A DNA stretch of 64,000 nt from Corynebacterium lactis RW2-5 (GCF_001274895.1 NZ_CP006841.1:2542001-2606000); one strand, 5' to 3'; positions 1 to 7,988 are shown, counted from the stretch's first letter. A program made the numbers and translations. Notes: a model not told the origin generated them from the sequence alone.

Positions 1-383
1 CCTCCGGCGCACCGGTTCCGGGTGGTGCCCGAAAGGGTGCTCCTATCCCGGGCGGCGCCCGCAAGGCTGCCGCGGCGGCTACGGCCGCTACCGCTGGTAC
101 CGCAGCCGCTGCTGCAACCACCAGCTCTGACGAGGCACCCTCCGTCAACGCTGAGGACACCGCACCGGAGTCCTCCGAGGACGCCGTCCAGGAGCCCCAG
201 GCAGGTCAGGGTTCCACGGCTACCGAGACGCCTGCTGCTGAGGAGACTCCCGCTGCGGAAAATGCCGAGCCCGCTGCCGAGGAGGCACAGCCGGCAGAGA
301 CCGAGGCACCGTCGGCAAGCGGCGCGGACCTACCGCGCAACGAGCACGGTGTCCCGATTCCAGGATCGGCACGTCGCAAGTAA
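1..383 (+). CDS. C-terminal tail of an unidentified protein (partial)
   Basis: The reading frame is open from the window edge to a TAA at 381-383, so only the last ~126 residues are visible. They form a low-complexity tail rich in Ala, Glu, Pro and Thr. A decapeptide of the form G-[AV]-P-[VI]-P-G-[GS]-A-R-[RK] occurs twice in tandem (6-35 and 36-65) and again at the extreme C-terminus (348-380). Between these lie a poly-Ala/Thr stretch and an acidic Ala/Glu/Pro stretch. No catalytic domain is visible, so I cannot name the protein; the basic repeats at both ends of an acidic spacer are probably an unstructured extension. A strong hairpin terminator follows 38 bases after the stop, so this is the last gene of its transcript. 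Frame choice is supported by the repeat and by the terminator position. Confidence 0.6.
   Translation, partial: SGAPVPGGARKGAPIPGGARKAAAAATAATAGTAAAAATTSSDEAPSVNAEDTAPESSEDAVQEPQAGQGSTATETPAAEETPAAENAEPAAEEAQPAETEAPSASGADLPRNEHGVPIPGSARRK
311..320 (+). repeat. First of 16 copies of the 10-bp word GTCGGCAAGC
   Basis: Exact copies of GTCGGCAAGC on the + strand start at 311, 18909, 29929, 34378, 43165, 49016 and 59838. Copies on the - strand (GCTTGCCGAC as written) start at 3239, 10007, 16952, 19340, 22684, 27789, 34645, 54481 and 56105. All lie inside coding sequence. They are read as Ser-Ala-Ser (7 copies), Leu-Ala-Asp (5), Val-Gly-Lys (2), Gly-Leu-Pro-Thr (1) and Arg-Arg-Gln-Ala (1). Most are preceded by C or G and many are followed by G, so the fuller word is close to GCGTCGGCAAGCG. 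The count was made by eye. Confidence 0.85.
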
Positions 384-420
384 GGCGTAAATAGAGTGCC
401 TTAAACGACACACAACATAA

Positions 421-468
421 TCCGCCCGAGGCGAGCATGCGAACAGCTCTCCCTCGGGCGGATTTTTC
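421..468 (+). terminator. Rho-independent terminator
   Basis: An 11-bp perfect stem (421-431 paired with 452-462) encloses a 20-base loop and is followed by a T-run. It ends the transcript of the partial gene at the window start and separates it from the two-component genes downstream. Confidence 0.85.
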
Positions 469-575
469 ATGCCCATCCGACTTCCCCCTCCCCTACCCCG
501 ACCCCACAACAAAGCAATATATTTAGACCCGACATACTCGCCTTCGCAGCTTCCCAGCCAGAGAGGACCACCACG

Positions 576-1751
576 GTGAACCTGAGACGACTGGTGCACA
601 AGACCAAGAAATTCCTTTCCATTCCCGGAATCTTGGAAACGCTCTTCGCATTCGTCCTGACTGTCTCCGACATCTTCTTTGTGGATCATCAGCGCGCCAT
701 CCCGCTGCTGGCCATCTTCGGCGGCGTCCGCATCGTGTTGGTGTCCATCTCCGCGTTCCTACCCCTGTTTGCGGCATTCCTCGTGCCCGCCAGTTATCTC
801 GCGTTCGCATACCTCCCCAATGAGCAGGCTCCACTCCAAATCTTTTGCGCGCTACTGGCCGTAGAGGTCATGAGGTCGGTGGGCAAGGCCCGGCTCGCAC
901 GCATCACGGCTATCCTTCTCTGGTCAATCTCCAACTACGACACTGTTGAGCACACTTTCGCCCGCGACCTAGTCGCGACTTCCGTGACGACGGTGCTCTT
1001 CCTCGTCGCATACGGCATCGGCGCCATGCGCCACAACAATAAGAAGCAGGCCGAGGAAGCCAAGAACGAGGCGAAGGAAGCGCTTCACCAACAGCGCCTG
1101 GAGTTGGCTACCTTCTTGCACGACTCCATCGCGAAGTCCTTTACCCGGGTCACCATGCAGTCGCAGTCCCTAGCCATTGAGTTCGAGGACGACAATCCCG
1201 AGCTGGTCAGCAACCTCAACGACATCGCAGAGACATCGCGCGAGGGGCTCCTGCAGTTGCGCCAGCTCCTCGCCCTGCTCAAGAGCAACGACGATGATTC
1301 TGAAGAGTCGCTGCCCAGCGCTATCGGCCAGGACGAGCCCATTCCGACGGTGGACAAGGTTCTCGCCCAGGCCAAGCGTGAGCTCGAGGCTGAGGGTTTC
1401 ATAGTCTCCCTGTCCTCAAATCTCGGTTCACAGCCAACGCTGTCTCAGATATCAGAGGTCATCGCACCTGCGATATCAGAAGTGTGCACCAACATCGAAA
1501 AATACGGCGCTGCCAAATCCGAGGTCCAAATTTTTGCTACAGGCAATCGTGACGAGGGCTATACGGTCACGGTCCGAAACCGGATTGCGCCGAGCCCCAA
1601 CCTTCTCCCCCGCGCCGTGCTCTCCAGCGGGTTCGGTTTGGCGTCTCTGCGCCGTCGCACTCGACTGCTTTCCGGCACGATTGAAACGGATAAGAACAAC
1701 GACATCTGGACGACAACCATTACTCTGCCCGCGCCGAAAGATAGCCTTTAG
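576..1751 (+). CDS. Sensor histidine kinase (two-component, NarL-partner type)
   Basis: A 391-residue membrane histidine kinase. Residues ~15-150 hold about five or six hydrophobic segments with no obvious extracellular domain, so the signal is probably sensed in or near the membrane. A short charged coiled region (~152-175) leads to the phospho-acceptor motif F-L-H-D-S, with His182, resembling the HisKA_3 type that pairs with LuxR-class regulators. The C-terminal ATPase domain has an N-box-like segment (V-C-T-N-I-E-K-Y-G) and a G-F-G-L-A-S-L-R-R-R segment. The usual D-N-G motif between them is not evident, so the ATP lid is divergent. The GTG start at 576 is chosen because a GAGAGGA ribosome site lies at 561-567. 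The response regulator at 1901 follows on the same strand after 149 bases and is the likely partner. The stimulus is unknown. Confidence 0.85.
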   Translation: MNLRRLVHKTKKFLSIPGILETLFAFVLTVSDIFFVDHQRAIPLLAIFGGVRIVLVSISAFLPLFAAFLVPASYLAFAYLPNEQAPLQIFCALLAVEVMRSVGKARLARITAILLWSISNYDTVEHTFARDLVATSVTTVLFLVAYGIGAMRHNNKKQAEEAKNEAKEALHQQRLELATFLHDSIAKSFTRVTMQSQSLAIEFEDDNPELVSNLNDIAETSREGLLQLRQLLALLKSNDDDSEESLPSAIGQDEPIPTVDKVLAQAKRELEAEGFIVSLSSNLGSQPTLSQISEVIAPAISEVCTNIEKYGAAKSEVQIFATGNRDEGYTVTVRNRIAPSPNLLPRAVLSSGFGLASLRRRTRLLSGTIETDKNNDIWTTTITLPAPKDSL

Positions 1752-1900
1752 TTCCAAAGAAATCAGGGGCTAGACCTGGCGGAGCTGCGTATACTCACTT
1801 ATGATTACACAGTTGTTCATATCAAAATATCTAAATTGCATCCCCGGGCAGTCCGCGCAATCAGCGGATCCTTTCTCTTAGCCCAGCGAAAGGCTATTTC

Positions 1901-2539
1901 ATGTCTGAGATCAAGGTCTTCATCGTCGACGATGATCCCCTAGTCCTCTCTTCGCTGCAAACATATTTCAAAAAAGCCCCACACATCACCGTTGTGGGCG
2001 AGGCTAACGACGGCCATGAGGCCCTGAACGTCATCTCCAAGGGCGGAATCGACGTTGTCCTTACCGACATCCACATGCCCAAGATGGACGGCGTCGAGCT
2101 CCTCGAACGCATCCAGAAGGTGGCCGAGCCGCCTAAGTTTGTCGCCATTACCTCGTTCGACACCGACGAGACGATGATTAAAATCCTGAGCCTCGGCGGC
2201 AACGGCTACATTCTCAAGACCGCGCGCCCAGAGTCCATCATCAGCACCATCGAGGACGTCATGCAGGGCGGAACGGTGATTTCCCCAGTCTCTGCGACCC
2301 GCCTGATCAAGACGCTTCCTACCCAGGGCATCGGCTCTTACCACGTCACCAATGCCGAAGAGGAAGTCCTGAAGCTCATCTGCAAGGGCATGTCGAACCA
2401 CGACATCGCCAAGGAGCTGGGCAAGTCGCCCGGCACCGTGAAGAAGCACCTGTCCAGCCTCTTCAATAAGTTCGGGGCATCCTCGCGCCTGGACCTAGCA
2501 CTAAAGGCGATTGACGCCGGGTTTAAGACCAAGGACTAA
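1901..2539 (+). CDS. Response regulator, NarL/LuxR family
   Basis: A 212-residue DNA-binding response regulator. The receiver domain (residues ~1-125) has the acidic pocket near residue 10, the phospho-acceptor Asp56 in a V-L-T-D-I-H-M-P context, a conserved Thr/Ser near 84, and the Lys in Y-I-L-K-T. The C-terminal LuxR-type helix-turn-helix (~146-208) carries the usual A-E-E-E-V-L-K-L-I and I-A-K-E-L-G pattern. An AAAGG site lies upstream of the ATG. Its kinase is most likely the protein encoded at 576-1751. The 149-base gap between them may hold a separate promoter, so the two need not be strictly co-transcribed. The target genes are not evident; the secreted-protein operon starting at 4525 is the nearest candidate, which is only an inference from position. 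Confidence 0.9.
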   Translation: MSEIKVFIVDDDPLVLSSLQTYFKKAPHITVVGEANDGHEALNVISKGGIDVVLTDIHMPKMDGVELLERIQKVAEPPKFVAITSFDTDETMIKILSLGGNGYILKTARPESIISTIEDVMQGGTVISPVSATRLIKTLPTQGIGSYHVTNAEEEVLKLICKGMSNHDIAKELGKSPGTVKKHLSSLFNKFGASSRLDLALKAIDAGFKTKD

Positions 2540-2625
2540 TCGACCAAAGTCTCTTTCCCGACGTCAACCGCCCCTCGTGGAACAACTCGCAGGGCTTGAA
2601 GTCCTCAACTCCCCGCGAGTGCCTG

Positions 2626-3216
2626 TTATTGGATGGTCACCTCGACATGGCGCTCACGCGGAGCGACACCAAAGTAGGACTTACCAGTTGGCTCCCATGT
2701 CTTTGACTTGCCGCAGCGTACGGACTGCCCCGCGAATTCATCAACCAGGAATCCCCAGCTAAGGCGACCTGTCTCCCCCGCCCCCACCTCGTAGGGGCCA
2801 ATCTTCTGCCCAAGGCTCCACACCATCTCGCGGGAGTATTCCCACTCGTACTTGCGATTGAGTTCCTGCCCGACCTTCGCATTCACGGTGATGTTGGTCC
2901 ACCACTTCTTCGACTTCGACTCCTTAATCGTCTGAGTCAGCGGAAGCGGTGCGTCTCCGGTGGTGTTGGCGGTCGAAACGACTCCCTCGACATCAAAGCG
3001 CGAGCCTGTGACCTCGACAAACTCCGACATCGCGCCAGGGGCCTCGCAGACCGTGCCGGGCTTCGGCCCCTGATCCACCGCAGCTGGCTTCGCCACCGGC
3101 ACCCATTCCTCAGGCTGTAGCGGCTCGCCAGGCGTAGGTGCCGCCCCCGCCACAGCAGTTCCCAGGCCGAGGGAGGTGAGCGTCGTCAAGCACAAAGCGA
3201 TTACACGCGTCTTCAT
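2626..3216 (-). CDS. Secreted protein of unknown function, paralogue 1
   Basis: A 196-residue exported protein with a clear Sec signal peptide (basic M-K-T-R, a hydrophobic core, then a G-A-A cleavage-like site near residue 25). The mature part holds two cysteines and shares a block order with the two genes upstream: an Asn/Thr segment followed by P-L-P-L-T-Q-T-I-K-E, then W-S-L-G-Q-K-I-G-P-Y and E-T-G-R-L-S-W-G-F-L, a late Cys, Y-F-G, and E-R-H-V-E-V at the end. The start is placed at the ATG at 3216 because AGGAG sits just upstream and overlaps the stop of the preceding gene, which implies translation coupling. No enzyme signature is visible. The beta-rich, Thr/Ser-rich pattern loosely recalls aerolysin/ETX-MTX2 pore-forming proteins, but this is speculation. 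It is the last gene of the three-gene leftward operon. Confidence 0.75.
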   Translation of the reverse strand: MKTRVIALCLTTLTSLGLGTAVAGAAPTPGEPLQPEEWVPVAKPAAVDQGPKPGTVCEAPGAMSEFVEVTGSRFDVEGVVSTANTTGDAPLPLTQTIKESKSKKWWTNITVNAKVGQELNRKYEWEYSREMVWSLGQKIGPYEVGAGETGRLSWGFLVDEFAGQSVRCGKSKTWEPTGKSYFGVAPRERHVEVTIQ

Positions 3217-3226
3217 TAGATCTCTC

Positions 3227-3913
3227 CTAGTCATTAATGCTTGCCGACGCCGGCCCACCGTCGCCCGAGTTTCCACTCACCGGGGCCCACTGTTGACGGT
3301 GCTTACCCTCCTTCGTGGTCTTATGCCAGACCACGAAACGAGTCGACGGACCCTTGCCGTTATACTCGCCGAAATAGGGTTCGCCGCGCCAGGTTCCCGA
3401 CTTGGGGTCGCAAGTACGAACGCGGCCGATGAAGGACTTCATGTGCACCCCATAATCCGCGCGCACGGTCTCGCCGGGATTGACAGTCACTGGCCCCAGC
3501 TTGTCGCCTACAGCCCATTCACTAACTCTGACGATGCCGTAACGCGATTTCACCCCGTGGAAGAAAATATCCCACATGTTGCCGGAGCTCATCGCCTTAA
3601 CAGACTCATTAACCCCCTCAGTCACTTCCAATGTGTACTCAATTGGGCGATCGCTGCGGTTGGTGAATGAATTAGTGCCGTTGTAGCGGTCCCACTCGTC
3701 GGTGACCCACTGCTCCCAAGGGTGATAGTTCGCATCGGTCTCCGGGTTACATTTATCAGTATTGACGAAGCCTGCGTGGTGCTCATCCTGGTCAGGAGTC
3801 TGTGTCAACGGTGTTGCAGCGGCAGTCGTCGCGGCCAGAGGAAGTGCACTGGGAAGGAGGCTCGCCGCGACCATCGCGGCAGCCACAAACGTCCGTGATT
3901 TCATTTTCAGCAT
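3227..3913 (-). CDS. Secreted protein of unknown function, paralogue 2
   Basis: A 228-residue exported protein, the middle gene of the operon and the most divergent of the three. An N-terminal signal peptide (M-L-K-M-K-S-R, then an Ala/Leu core to about residue 32) is followed by a mature region with two cysteines. It shares the family blocks in weaker form: N-R-S-D-R-P-I-E-Y-T, then W-A-V-G-D-K-L-G-P, P-G-E-T-V-R-A-D-Y-G-V and Y-F-G. Its C-terminus is longer, basic, then Gly/Ser-rich. The start at 3913 has an AGGGG site eight bases upstream; an in-frame ATG at 3904 is a possible alternative. It lies 18 bases downstream of paralogue 3 and ten bases upstream of paralogue 1. Its C-terminal codons contain one copy of the GTCGGCAAGC word. 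Function unknown. Confidence 0.72.
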   Translation of the reverse strand: MLKMKSRTFVAAAMVAASLLPSALPLAATTAAATPLTQTPDQDEHHAGFVNTDKCNPETDANYHPWEQWVTDEWDRYNGTNSFTNRSDRPIEYTLEVTEGVNESVKAMSSGNMWDIFFHGVKSRYGIVRVSEWAVGDKLGPVTVNPGETVRADYGVHMKSFIGRVRTCDPKSGTWRGEPYFGEYNGKGPSTRFVVWHKTTKEGKHRQQWAPVSGNSGDGGPASASIND

Positions 3914-3931
3914 TGAGCTACCCCTGCCTTG

Positions 3932-4525
3932 CTAGACAGCGAACTCGGTGACCTGAGGCTTTGCGCCGTCGACGGAACGATCCGACTCATTAGTGCGCAT
4001 GGACACGCGAACGTGGCGCTCCTTCGGGATGGTGCCCCAGAACGGACGACCTGCGTCGACCCACTTACCGCCCTGGCAGCTAAGGTGGGTGCCCTCGAAC
4101 TTCTGGTTCAGGAAGCCGTACTGCAGGACGCCGGTGTAGCCGGGCTTGACCGGGTACGGGCCGAGCGTCTGGCCGACCTCCCAGGCCTGACTGGACTTGT
4201 ATCCGGAGCTGAGGCTGACGTGGAAAAGCTTGAGCAGGTCGAAGTCAACAGACCCACCGACGTTCCACTCCTTGGTCTTGCCCTCCTTGAGGGTCTGGGT
4301 CAGAGGGAGATCAGTGTCGCCGTAGTTAGCGACAGTGGCGGTGCCTTCGATTTCAAAATCGGTACCGACAATCTTCAGCGACTGTCCCTGCTGCCCCTCA
4401 ACGGTGCAGGTTCCACCGAGCTCGCCGGGGGTCGGCTGAGCTGAGGCATGGGCGCTAGGAGCGAGGACAGCGGAGGAAACTGCAATTAGCGCGGCGACAG
4501 ATCCGCTCAGGAGGGTCTTCTTCAT
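3932..4525 (-). CDS. Secreted protein of unknown function, paralogue 3
   Basis: A 197-residue exported protein and the first gene of the operon. The signal peptide (M-K-K-T-L-L, a hydrophobic core, A-H-A-S-A near residue 29) is typical of Sec export. The mature part carries one Cys early and one late, and matches paralogue 1 block by block: D-L-P-L-T-Q-T-L-K-E-G-K, then W-E-V-G-Q-T-L-G-P-Y, Y-T-G-V-L-Q-Y-G-F-L, and K-E-R-H-V-R-V near the end. Between these blocks lies an alternating polar/hydrophobic, Ser/Gly-rich stretch of about 30 residues of the kind that forms beta hairpins. An AAAGGA site precedes the ATG. No annotated family could be assigned from sequence alone. Three tandem paralogues imply duplication and divergence, perhaps as subunits or variants. 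Confidence 0.75.
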   Translation of the reverse strand: MKKTLLSGSVAALIAVSSAVLAPSAHASAQPTPGELGGTCTVEGQQGQSLKIVGTDFEIEGTATVANYGDTDLPLTQTLKEGKTKEWNVGGSVDFDLLKLFHVSLSSGYKSSQAWEVGQTLGPYPVKPGYTGVLQYGFLNQKFEGTHLSCQGGKWVDAGRPFWGTIPKERHVRVSMRTNESDRSVDGAKPQVTEFAV

Positions 4526-5146
4526 TTTGCGGAAAATCCTTTCGAGGTAATGAGGTGACGAGAGTGAAACCGGGACCAGATTGTGACCAGGCTCGGATCA
4601 ATCCACGCCCTAACACCGATAAAACTAGCCCCATAATCATCCTTTAGTAGGTCACAGTCGGCCACTATCAGTGTTCAACTAAGACTTGCCCCATAGCCAA
4701 AAAAGTACCGCCAGCACCGCCAGCCCAGACCTCAAGATAGAAACTTATACCCCCCCCTAACAGGCGAAATATAATTTACCCAGTTGGAATTACGCTTACC
4801 CCACCCGGCTTAAAACAAAACCAGTCGGTACATATATTCGCCCTAAAGTACCCATCAACTAGAGAAGCATCCACCGACTAAAAGGCACCCTAACCCACTC
4901 TTTAGCTACCCACGATTTAGGTGCCCCCCCTCAATGCCTAAAAGGCTCGTACTCCGTGCGCAGATACGAGACTTACTGTCAAATCATCGGCACCAAAAAA
5001 CTATACAAATATTGCCGAAGTGCACCGCCACCGCTACGATGATTGCATTATCAAACTTGACACTGCCCAGGCGAATGAAGCAGTTGCACTCTCTTACCAC
5101 CAGCAACTGCCCCGCACCAGGGCTCTACTCTTTTGGAGTGACCGAA
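4526..5146. other. AT-richer intergenic region without a convincing gene
   Basis: This 621-base gap is clearly less GC-rich than the rest of the window. It must contain the leftward promoter of the secreted-protein operon and probably a rightward promoter for the small peptide gene at 5147. An imperfect inverted repeat (4884-4893 with 4917-4925, core GGCACC/GGTGCC with flanking TAA/TTA) could form a hairpin or be a regulator site. Open frames here lack plausible ribosome sites and coding-like codon use, so none is called. Confidence 0.5.
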
Positions 5147-5380
5147 ATGATTGGAAGCGCATCCTCTCTAGCTAGTGCAATGATTTCCGCGACATTGTCC
5201 CTAGGCACGATTGGTGGACTCCCCACCACCCCAGATGCCCCGACCACTCCGGCACCGACCACCACTCAGGCCGCAGCCGCTTTGCAGACCAACGCTGAGA
5301 AGCCCTACATGGCCACTAAAAAGTACGCCATGGCCGACACCTTCTCCTGCGATTTCTACGACCTGCCCTGGTGCCGCTAG
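5147..5380 (+). CDS. Small protein with a C-terminal two-cysteine loop
   Basis: A 77-residue product. A GGAG site eight bases before the ATG at 5147 favours this start over an ATG at 4934 in the same frame, whose extra N-terminal residues look non-coding. The N-terminal ~22 residues are hydrophobic and small (Ser, Ala, Leu, Gly) but lack basic residues, so they are not a classical signal peptide. A Pro/Thr/Ala linker follows (~25-45). The last eight residues before the terminal Cys-Arg are aromatic and acidic, and two cysteines frame the segment C-D-F-Y-D-L-P-W-C. This could form a small disulfide loop, as in some secreted peptides. No maturation enzyme or exporter lies beside it. It converges on the FMN reductase gene with a five-base gap. 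Function unknown; the gene call itself is moderately secure. Confidence 0.5.
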   Translation: MIGSASSLASAMISATLSLGTIGGLPTTPDAPTTPAPTTTQAAAALQTNAEKPYMATKKYAMADTFSCDFYDLPWCR

Positions 5381-5385
5381 CCCGA

Positions 5386-6069
5386 TTACAAGGTTCCATC
5401 GTGGCCGGAAAGTAGCGACTCAAAATCGGCCACTCTTGGGTTCACCTGCGTATTAGTACTATGCCGGTGGTTATTGCTAGCCCCGACACCATCGGCGAAA
5501 TCAGGTCCGAAACCCACCACCGCAGAGCGCACATTCACCAGGTACTCAGCCAGCTCGCGAGCCGCACGCGTCGCGCGGCGGCTCATCATCTCACCGCCAA
5601 CCGCTGAGCCAAAATCATCAGTAGTGGCAAAAACAGCCGTCGGCATCACAGTTGCACGTAGGTAGCTAAACAGTGGGCGCATGGCATACTCAGTCATCAA
5701 AGAGTGTCGGGCCGTGCCCGCAGTTGCGGCCACGACGACCGGCATTGAAGTCAAAGCGTCCTTATCCAGGGAGTCAAAAGACATCTTGAACAGGCCGGAG
5801 TACGATGCCGCGAACACAGGAGTCGCAGCAATTAGACCATCGGCCCCGCTGACTTTGTCCAAGGCCTCACGCAGGGACTCGTCGTAAAGCCCCGCAGACA
5901 TGACTGTTCCAAGACTCATAGCGAGTTTACGCAGTTCAACATATTCAACCTCGAGCCCCTCGCCGCGCTTGGAGACCTGCGCTTGCACGGCCTCAGCAAT
6001 GCGGTTAGCGAGCATGCGAGTGGTCGACGGGTTGGATACGCCCGCGCTGACAACCACTAGCTTTTTCAT
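5386..6069 (-). CDS. NADPH-dependent FMN reductase (CE1759-like)
   Basis: A 227-residue flavodoxin-fold reductase that supplies reduced FMN. The N-terminus has the beta-1 strand and phosphate-binding loop (V-V-V-S-A-G-V-S-N-P-S-T-T) typical of the NADPH-dependent FMN reductase family, followed by the A-A-T-P-V-F-A-A-S-Y-S-G-L-F-K segment that packs against the flavin. The start at 6069 is chosen over a longer frame because AGGAGGG lies just upstream. It follows the LLM oxidoreductase gene by 31 bases on the same strand. Such pairs (the LLM duo of C. efficiens, CE1758/CE1759) are a recognised two-component flavin monooxygenase arrangement, so this protein probably reduces FMN for its neighbour. 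The C-terminal ~40 residues are polar and unlike the core. Confidence 0.87.
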   Translation of the reverse strand: MKKLVVVSAGVSNPSTTRMLANRIAEAVQAQVSKRGEGLEVEYVELRKLAMSLGTVMSAGLYDESLREALDKVSGADGLIAATPVFAASYSGLFKMSFDSLDKDALTSMPVVVAATAGTARHSLMTEYAMRPLFSYLRATVMPTAVFATTDDFGSAVGGEMMSRRATRAARELAEYLVNVRSAVVGFGPDFADGVGASNNHRHSTNTQVNPRVADFESLLSGHDGTL

Positions 6070-6100
6070 GGTTTCACCCTCCTGCGAGTTGCGAACCCGA

Positions 6101-7246
6101 TCATCGTTCACCGTCGTCGACCCGGTTGGCGTATGACTCGGACGGACGAATCATAAGGTGCGGAGAGCCTGCCCCCTCGGCGCACAATGAGGCGTGGGTC
6201 GGCGGATTGGAGGGCACGTGAGCCGGGCGGCGACGTTCGAACTCAGCGCGCAGAGTCGGAACGATCTCTCTGCCCAAAATTTCCACCTGCTCAAGCGCCA
6301 TTTCCAGGGGAAGGCCTGCATGATCAATGAGAAAGATTTGCCGCTGGTAGTCTCCGACGGCATCTGCATAGCCGAGGTAGCGGTCGATAATCTGCTCGGG
6401 CGTGCCGACGGTCAGAGGTGTGATGCGCTCGAACTCCTCCAGTGATGGACCATGGCCATATACGGGAGCATTGTCGAAGTACGGCCGGAAGGTCTCCTTC
6501 GCCTTCTTCTCGGTCTCCGCGGCGAAGAACTGACCACCCAGGCCAACAATGGCCTGGTCAGCAGCACCATGTCCGTAGTGCTCGAAGCGCTGGCGGTAGA
6601 GATTCACCATCGAGGCGGTGTGCTCGATATTCCAGAAGATGTGATTATGCAGGAAGCCATCGCCATAGAAGGCGGCTTGCTCGGCAATTTCCGTGGAACG
6701 AATGGAGCCATGCCAGACAAACGGCGCGACACCATCAAGTGGGCGCGGAGTAGCCGTAAAGTTCTGCAGCGGAGTGCGGAACTGACCTTTCCAGTTGACG
6801 TTCTCCTCACGCCACAGGGTGCGCAGTAGGTGATAATTCTCAATTGCTAGCGGGATTCCCTTGCGAATATCCTTACCAAACCACGGGTACACCGGGCCGG
6901 TGTTGCCACGCCCCATAACCAAGTCCACGCGACCGTCGGCCAGATGCTGCAAATATGCATAGTCCTCCGCGATGCGCACGGGGTCGGTCGTAGTAATGAG
7001 AGTCGTCGATGTCGACAGAGTGATGTTTTCCGTCTGCGCGGCAAGATAGGCCAGCAACACTGGTGGATTCGCCGGAGCTACAAACGGTGGATTGTGATGC
7101 TGGCCGGTTGCGAATACGTCGAGGCCAACCTCCTCCGCTTTCTTAGCTAGGGCTACGGTCGCTGTAATACGTTCATTCTCAGTCGGCACCTTGCCGGTGG
7201 TGGGGTCTTTTGTTACGTCGCCAATGGTGAAGATTCCGAATTGCAT
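6101..7246 (-). CDS. LLM-class flavin-dependent oxidoreductase (CE1758-like)
   Basis: A 381-residue bacterial-luciferase-like (TIM-barrel) monooxygenase. Family features include an N-terminal F-G-I-F-T-I-G-D strand, the G-Q-H-H-N-P-P-F motif, the L-S-T-S-T-T-L-I-T-T-T-D-P-V-R-I-A-E-D-Y segment that binds FMN, and the D-L-V-M-G-R-G-N-T-G loop. It is expected to oxidise an unknown organic substrate with reduced flavin and oxygen. The FMN reductase immediately downstream is its probable partner. The last ~45 residues are polar, Pro-rich and outside the barrel. No strong ribosome site is seen before the ATG at 7246. It diverges from the YceI gene across a 166-base region. The substrate cannot be read from sequence. 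Confidence 0.85.
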   Translation of the reverse strand: MQFGIFTIGDVTKDPTTGKVPTENERITATVALAKKAEEVGLDVFATGQHHNPPFVAPANPPVLLAYLAAQTENITLSTSTTLITTTDPVRIAEDYAYLQHLADGRVDLVMGRGNTGPVYPWFGKDIRKGIPLAIENYHLLRTLWREENVNWKGQFRTPLQNFTATPRPLDGVAPFVWHGSIRSTEIAEQAAFYGDGFLHNHIFWNIEHTASMVNLYRQRFEHYGHGAADQAIVGLGGQFFAAETEKKAKETFRPYFDNAPVYGHGPSLEEFERITPLTVGTPEQIIDRYLGYADAVGDYQRQIFLIDHAGLPLEMALEQVEILGREIVPTLRAEFERRRPAHVPSNPPTHASLCAEGAGSPHLMIRPSESYANRVDDGER

Positions 7247-7412
7247 AGCAAAATTCTAGAACTTTTTTGTTGACATGTCACTACAGTGGAGTTACGGTTG
7301 ACTCATCAACACTAACGAAGTGAGCAGGGAAGCTCCGGAACCTTCCCGAGCCCAACCAAACTGTGTTGATAACGAACAAATAGCTCTTAACCAAGCACTC
7401 CAGGAGATTCAC

Positions 7413-7949
7413 ATGACTTACCAGTCCGGTACCTACACTCTCGACGCTGCACACTCTTCCATCGGTTTTTCTGTTCGCCATGCAATGGTCACCAAGGTCC
7501 ATGGTCGCTTCGAAGAGTTTGAGGCCACCATCGAGTTCGACGCCGAGAATCCGGCCAACTCCTCCACCACCGCCACCATTAAGACCGACTCCATTAACAC
7601 CAACAACTCCGACCGCGACGAACACCTGCGAAACAAGGACTTCTTCAACGCAGAGGAAAACCCGAGCATTACTTTCAAGTCCACCGCCATCGAACTCCAC
7701 AGCGAAGAGAAGGCAACGGTAAAGGGCGACCTGACCATCAAGGGCATCACCAAGCCGGTTTCCCTCGACGTTGATCTCTTCGGCTCAGCTGAGGATCCGT
7801 GGGGTCAGACCCGCGTCGGATTCGAGGCAACTACCACCATCAACCGTAACGACTTTGGTGTCGAGTACAACGCTCCGCTGAAGACCGGTGGCGTCCTGAT
7901 TGGCAACGACATCGCTATCCAGATTGAGGGCTCTGCCGTTAAGCAATAG
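7413..7949 (+). CDS. YceI family protein
   Basis: A 178-residue lipocalin-like YceI domain protein. The whole length matches the family: the opening Y-T-L-D-A-A-H-S-S-I-G-F motif, H-L-R-N-K-D-F-F in the middle, G-D-L-T-I-K-G-I-T-K-P-V, and the late F-G-V-E-Y-N and G-G-V-L-I-G-N-D segments. YceI proteins form an extended beta-barrel that binds a long amphiphilic molecule such as a polyisoprenoid. This copy has no signal peptide, so it probably acts in the cytoplasm. The ATG at 7413 is chosen because AGGAG lies at 7402-7406; the longer open frame is leader sequence. It is divergent from the LLM oxidoreductase and is followed by a hairpin at 7989, so it is likely a single-gene unit. Confidence 0.9.
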   Translation: MTYQSGTYTLDAAHSSIGFSVRHAMVTKVHGRFEEFEATIEFDAENPANSSTTATIKTDSINTNNSDRDEHLRNKDFFNAEENPSITFKSTAIELHSEEKATVKGDLTIKGITKPVSLDVDLFGSAEDPWGQTRVGFEATTTINRNDFGVEYNAPLKTGGVLIGNDIAIQIEGSAVKQ

Positions 7950-7988
7950 CACTACTGAGCAGCAGCCACTGCCAGGTCAACAAGCCCA

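Noticed and set aside
4526..4930. Possible small RNA or gene in the AT-rich gap
   Set aside because: No clear promoter-terminator pair or coding frame; only an imperfect inverted repeat was seen.
4934..5146. Upstream extension of the small Cys-loop gene to an ATG at 4934
   Set aside because: The extra residues have no ribosome site and atypical composition, whereas the ATG at 5147 has GGAG at a good distance.
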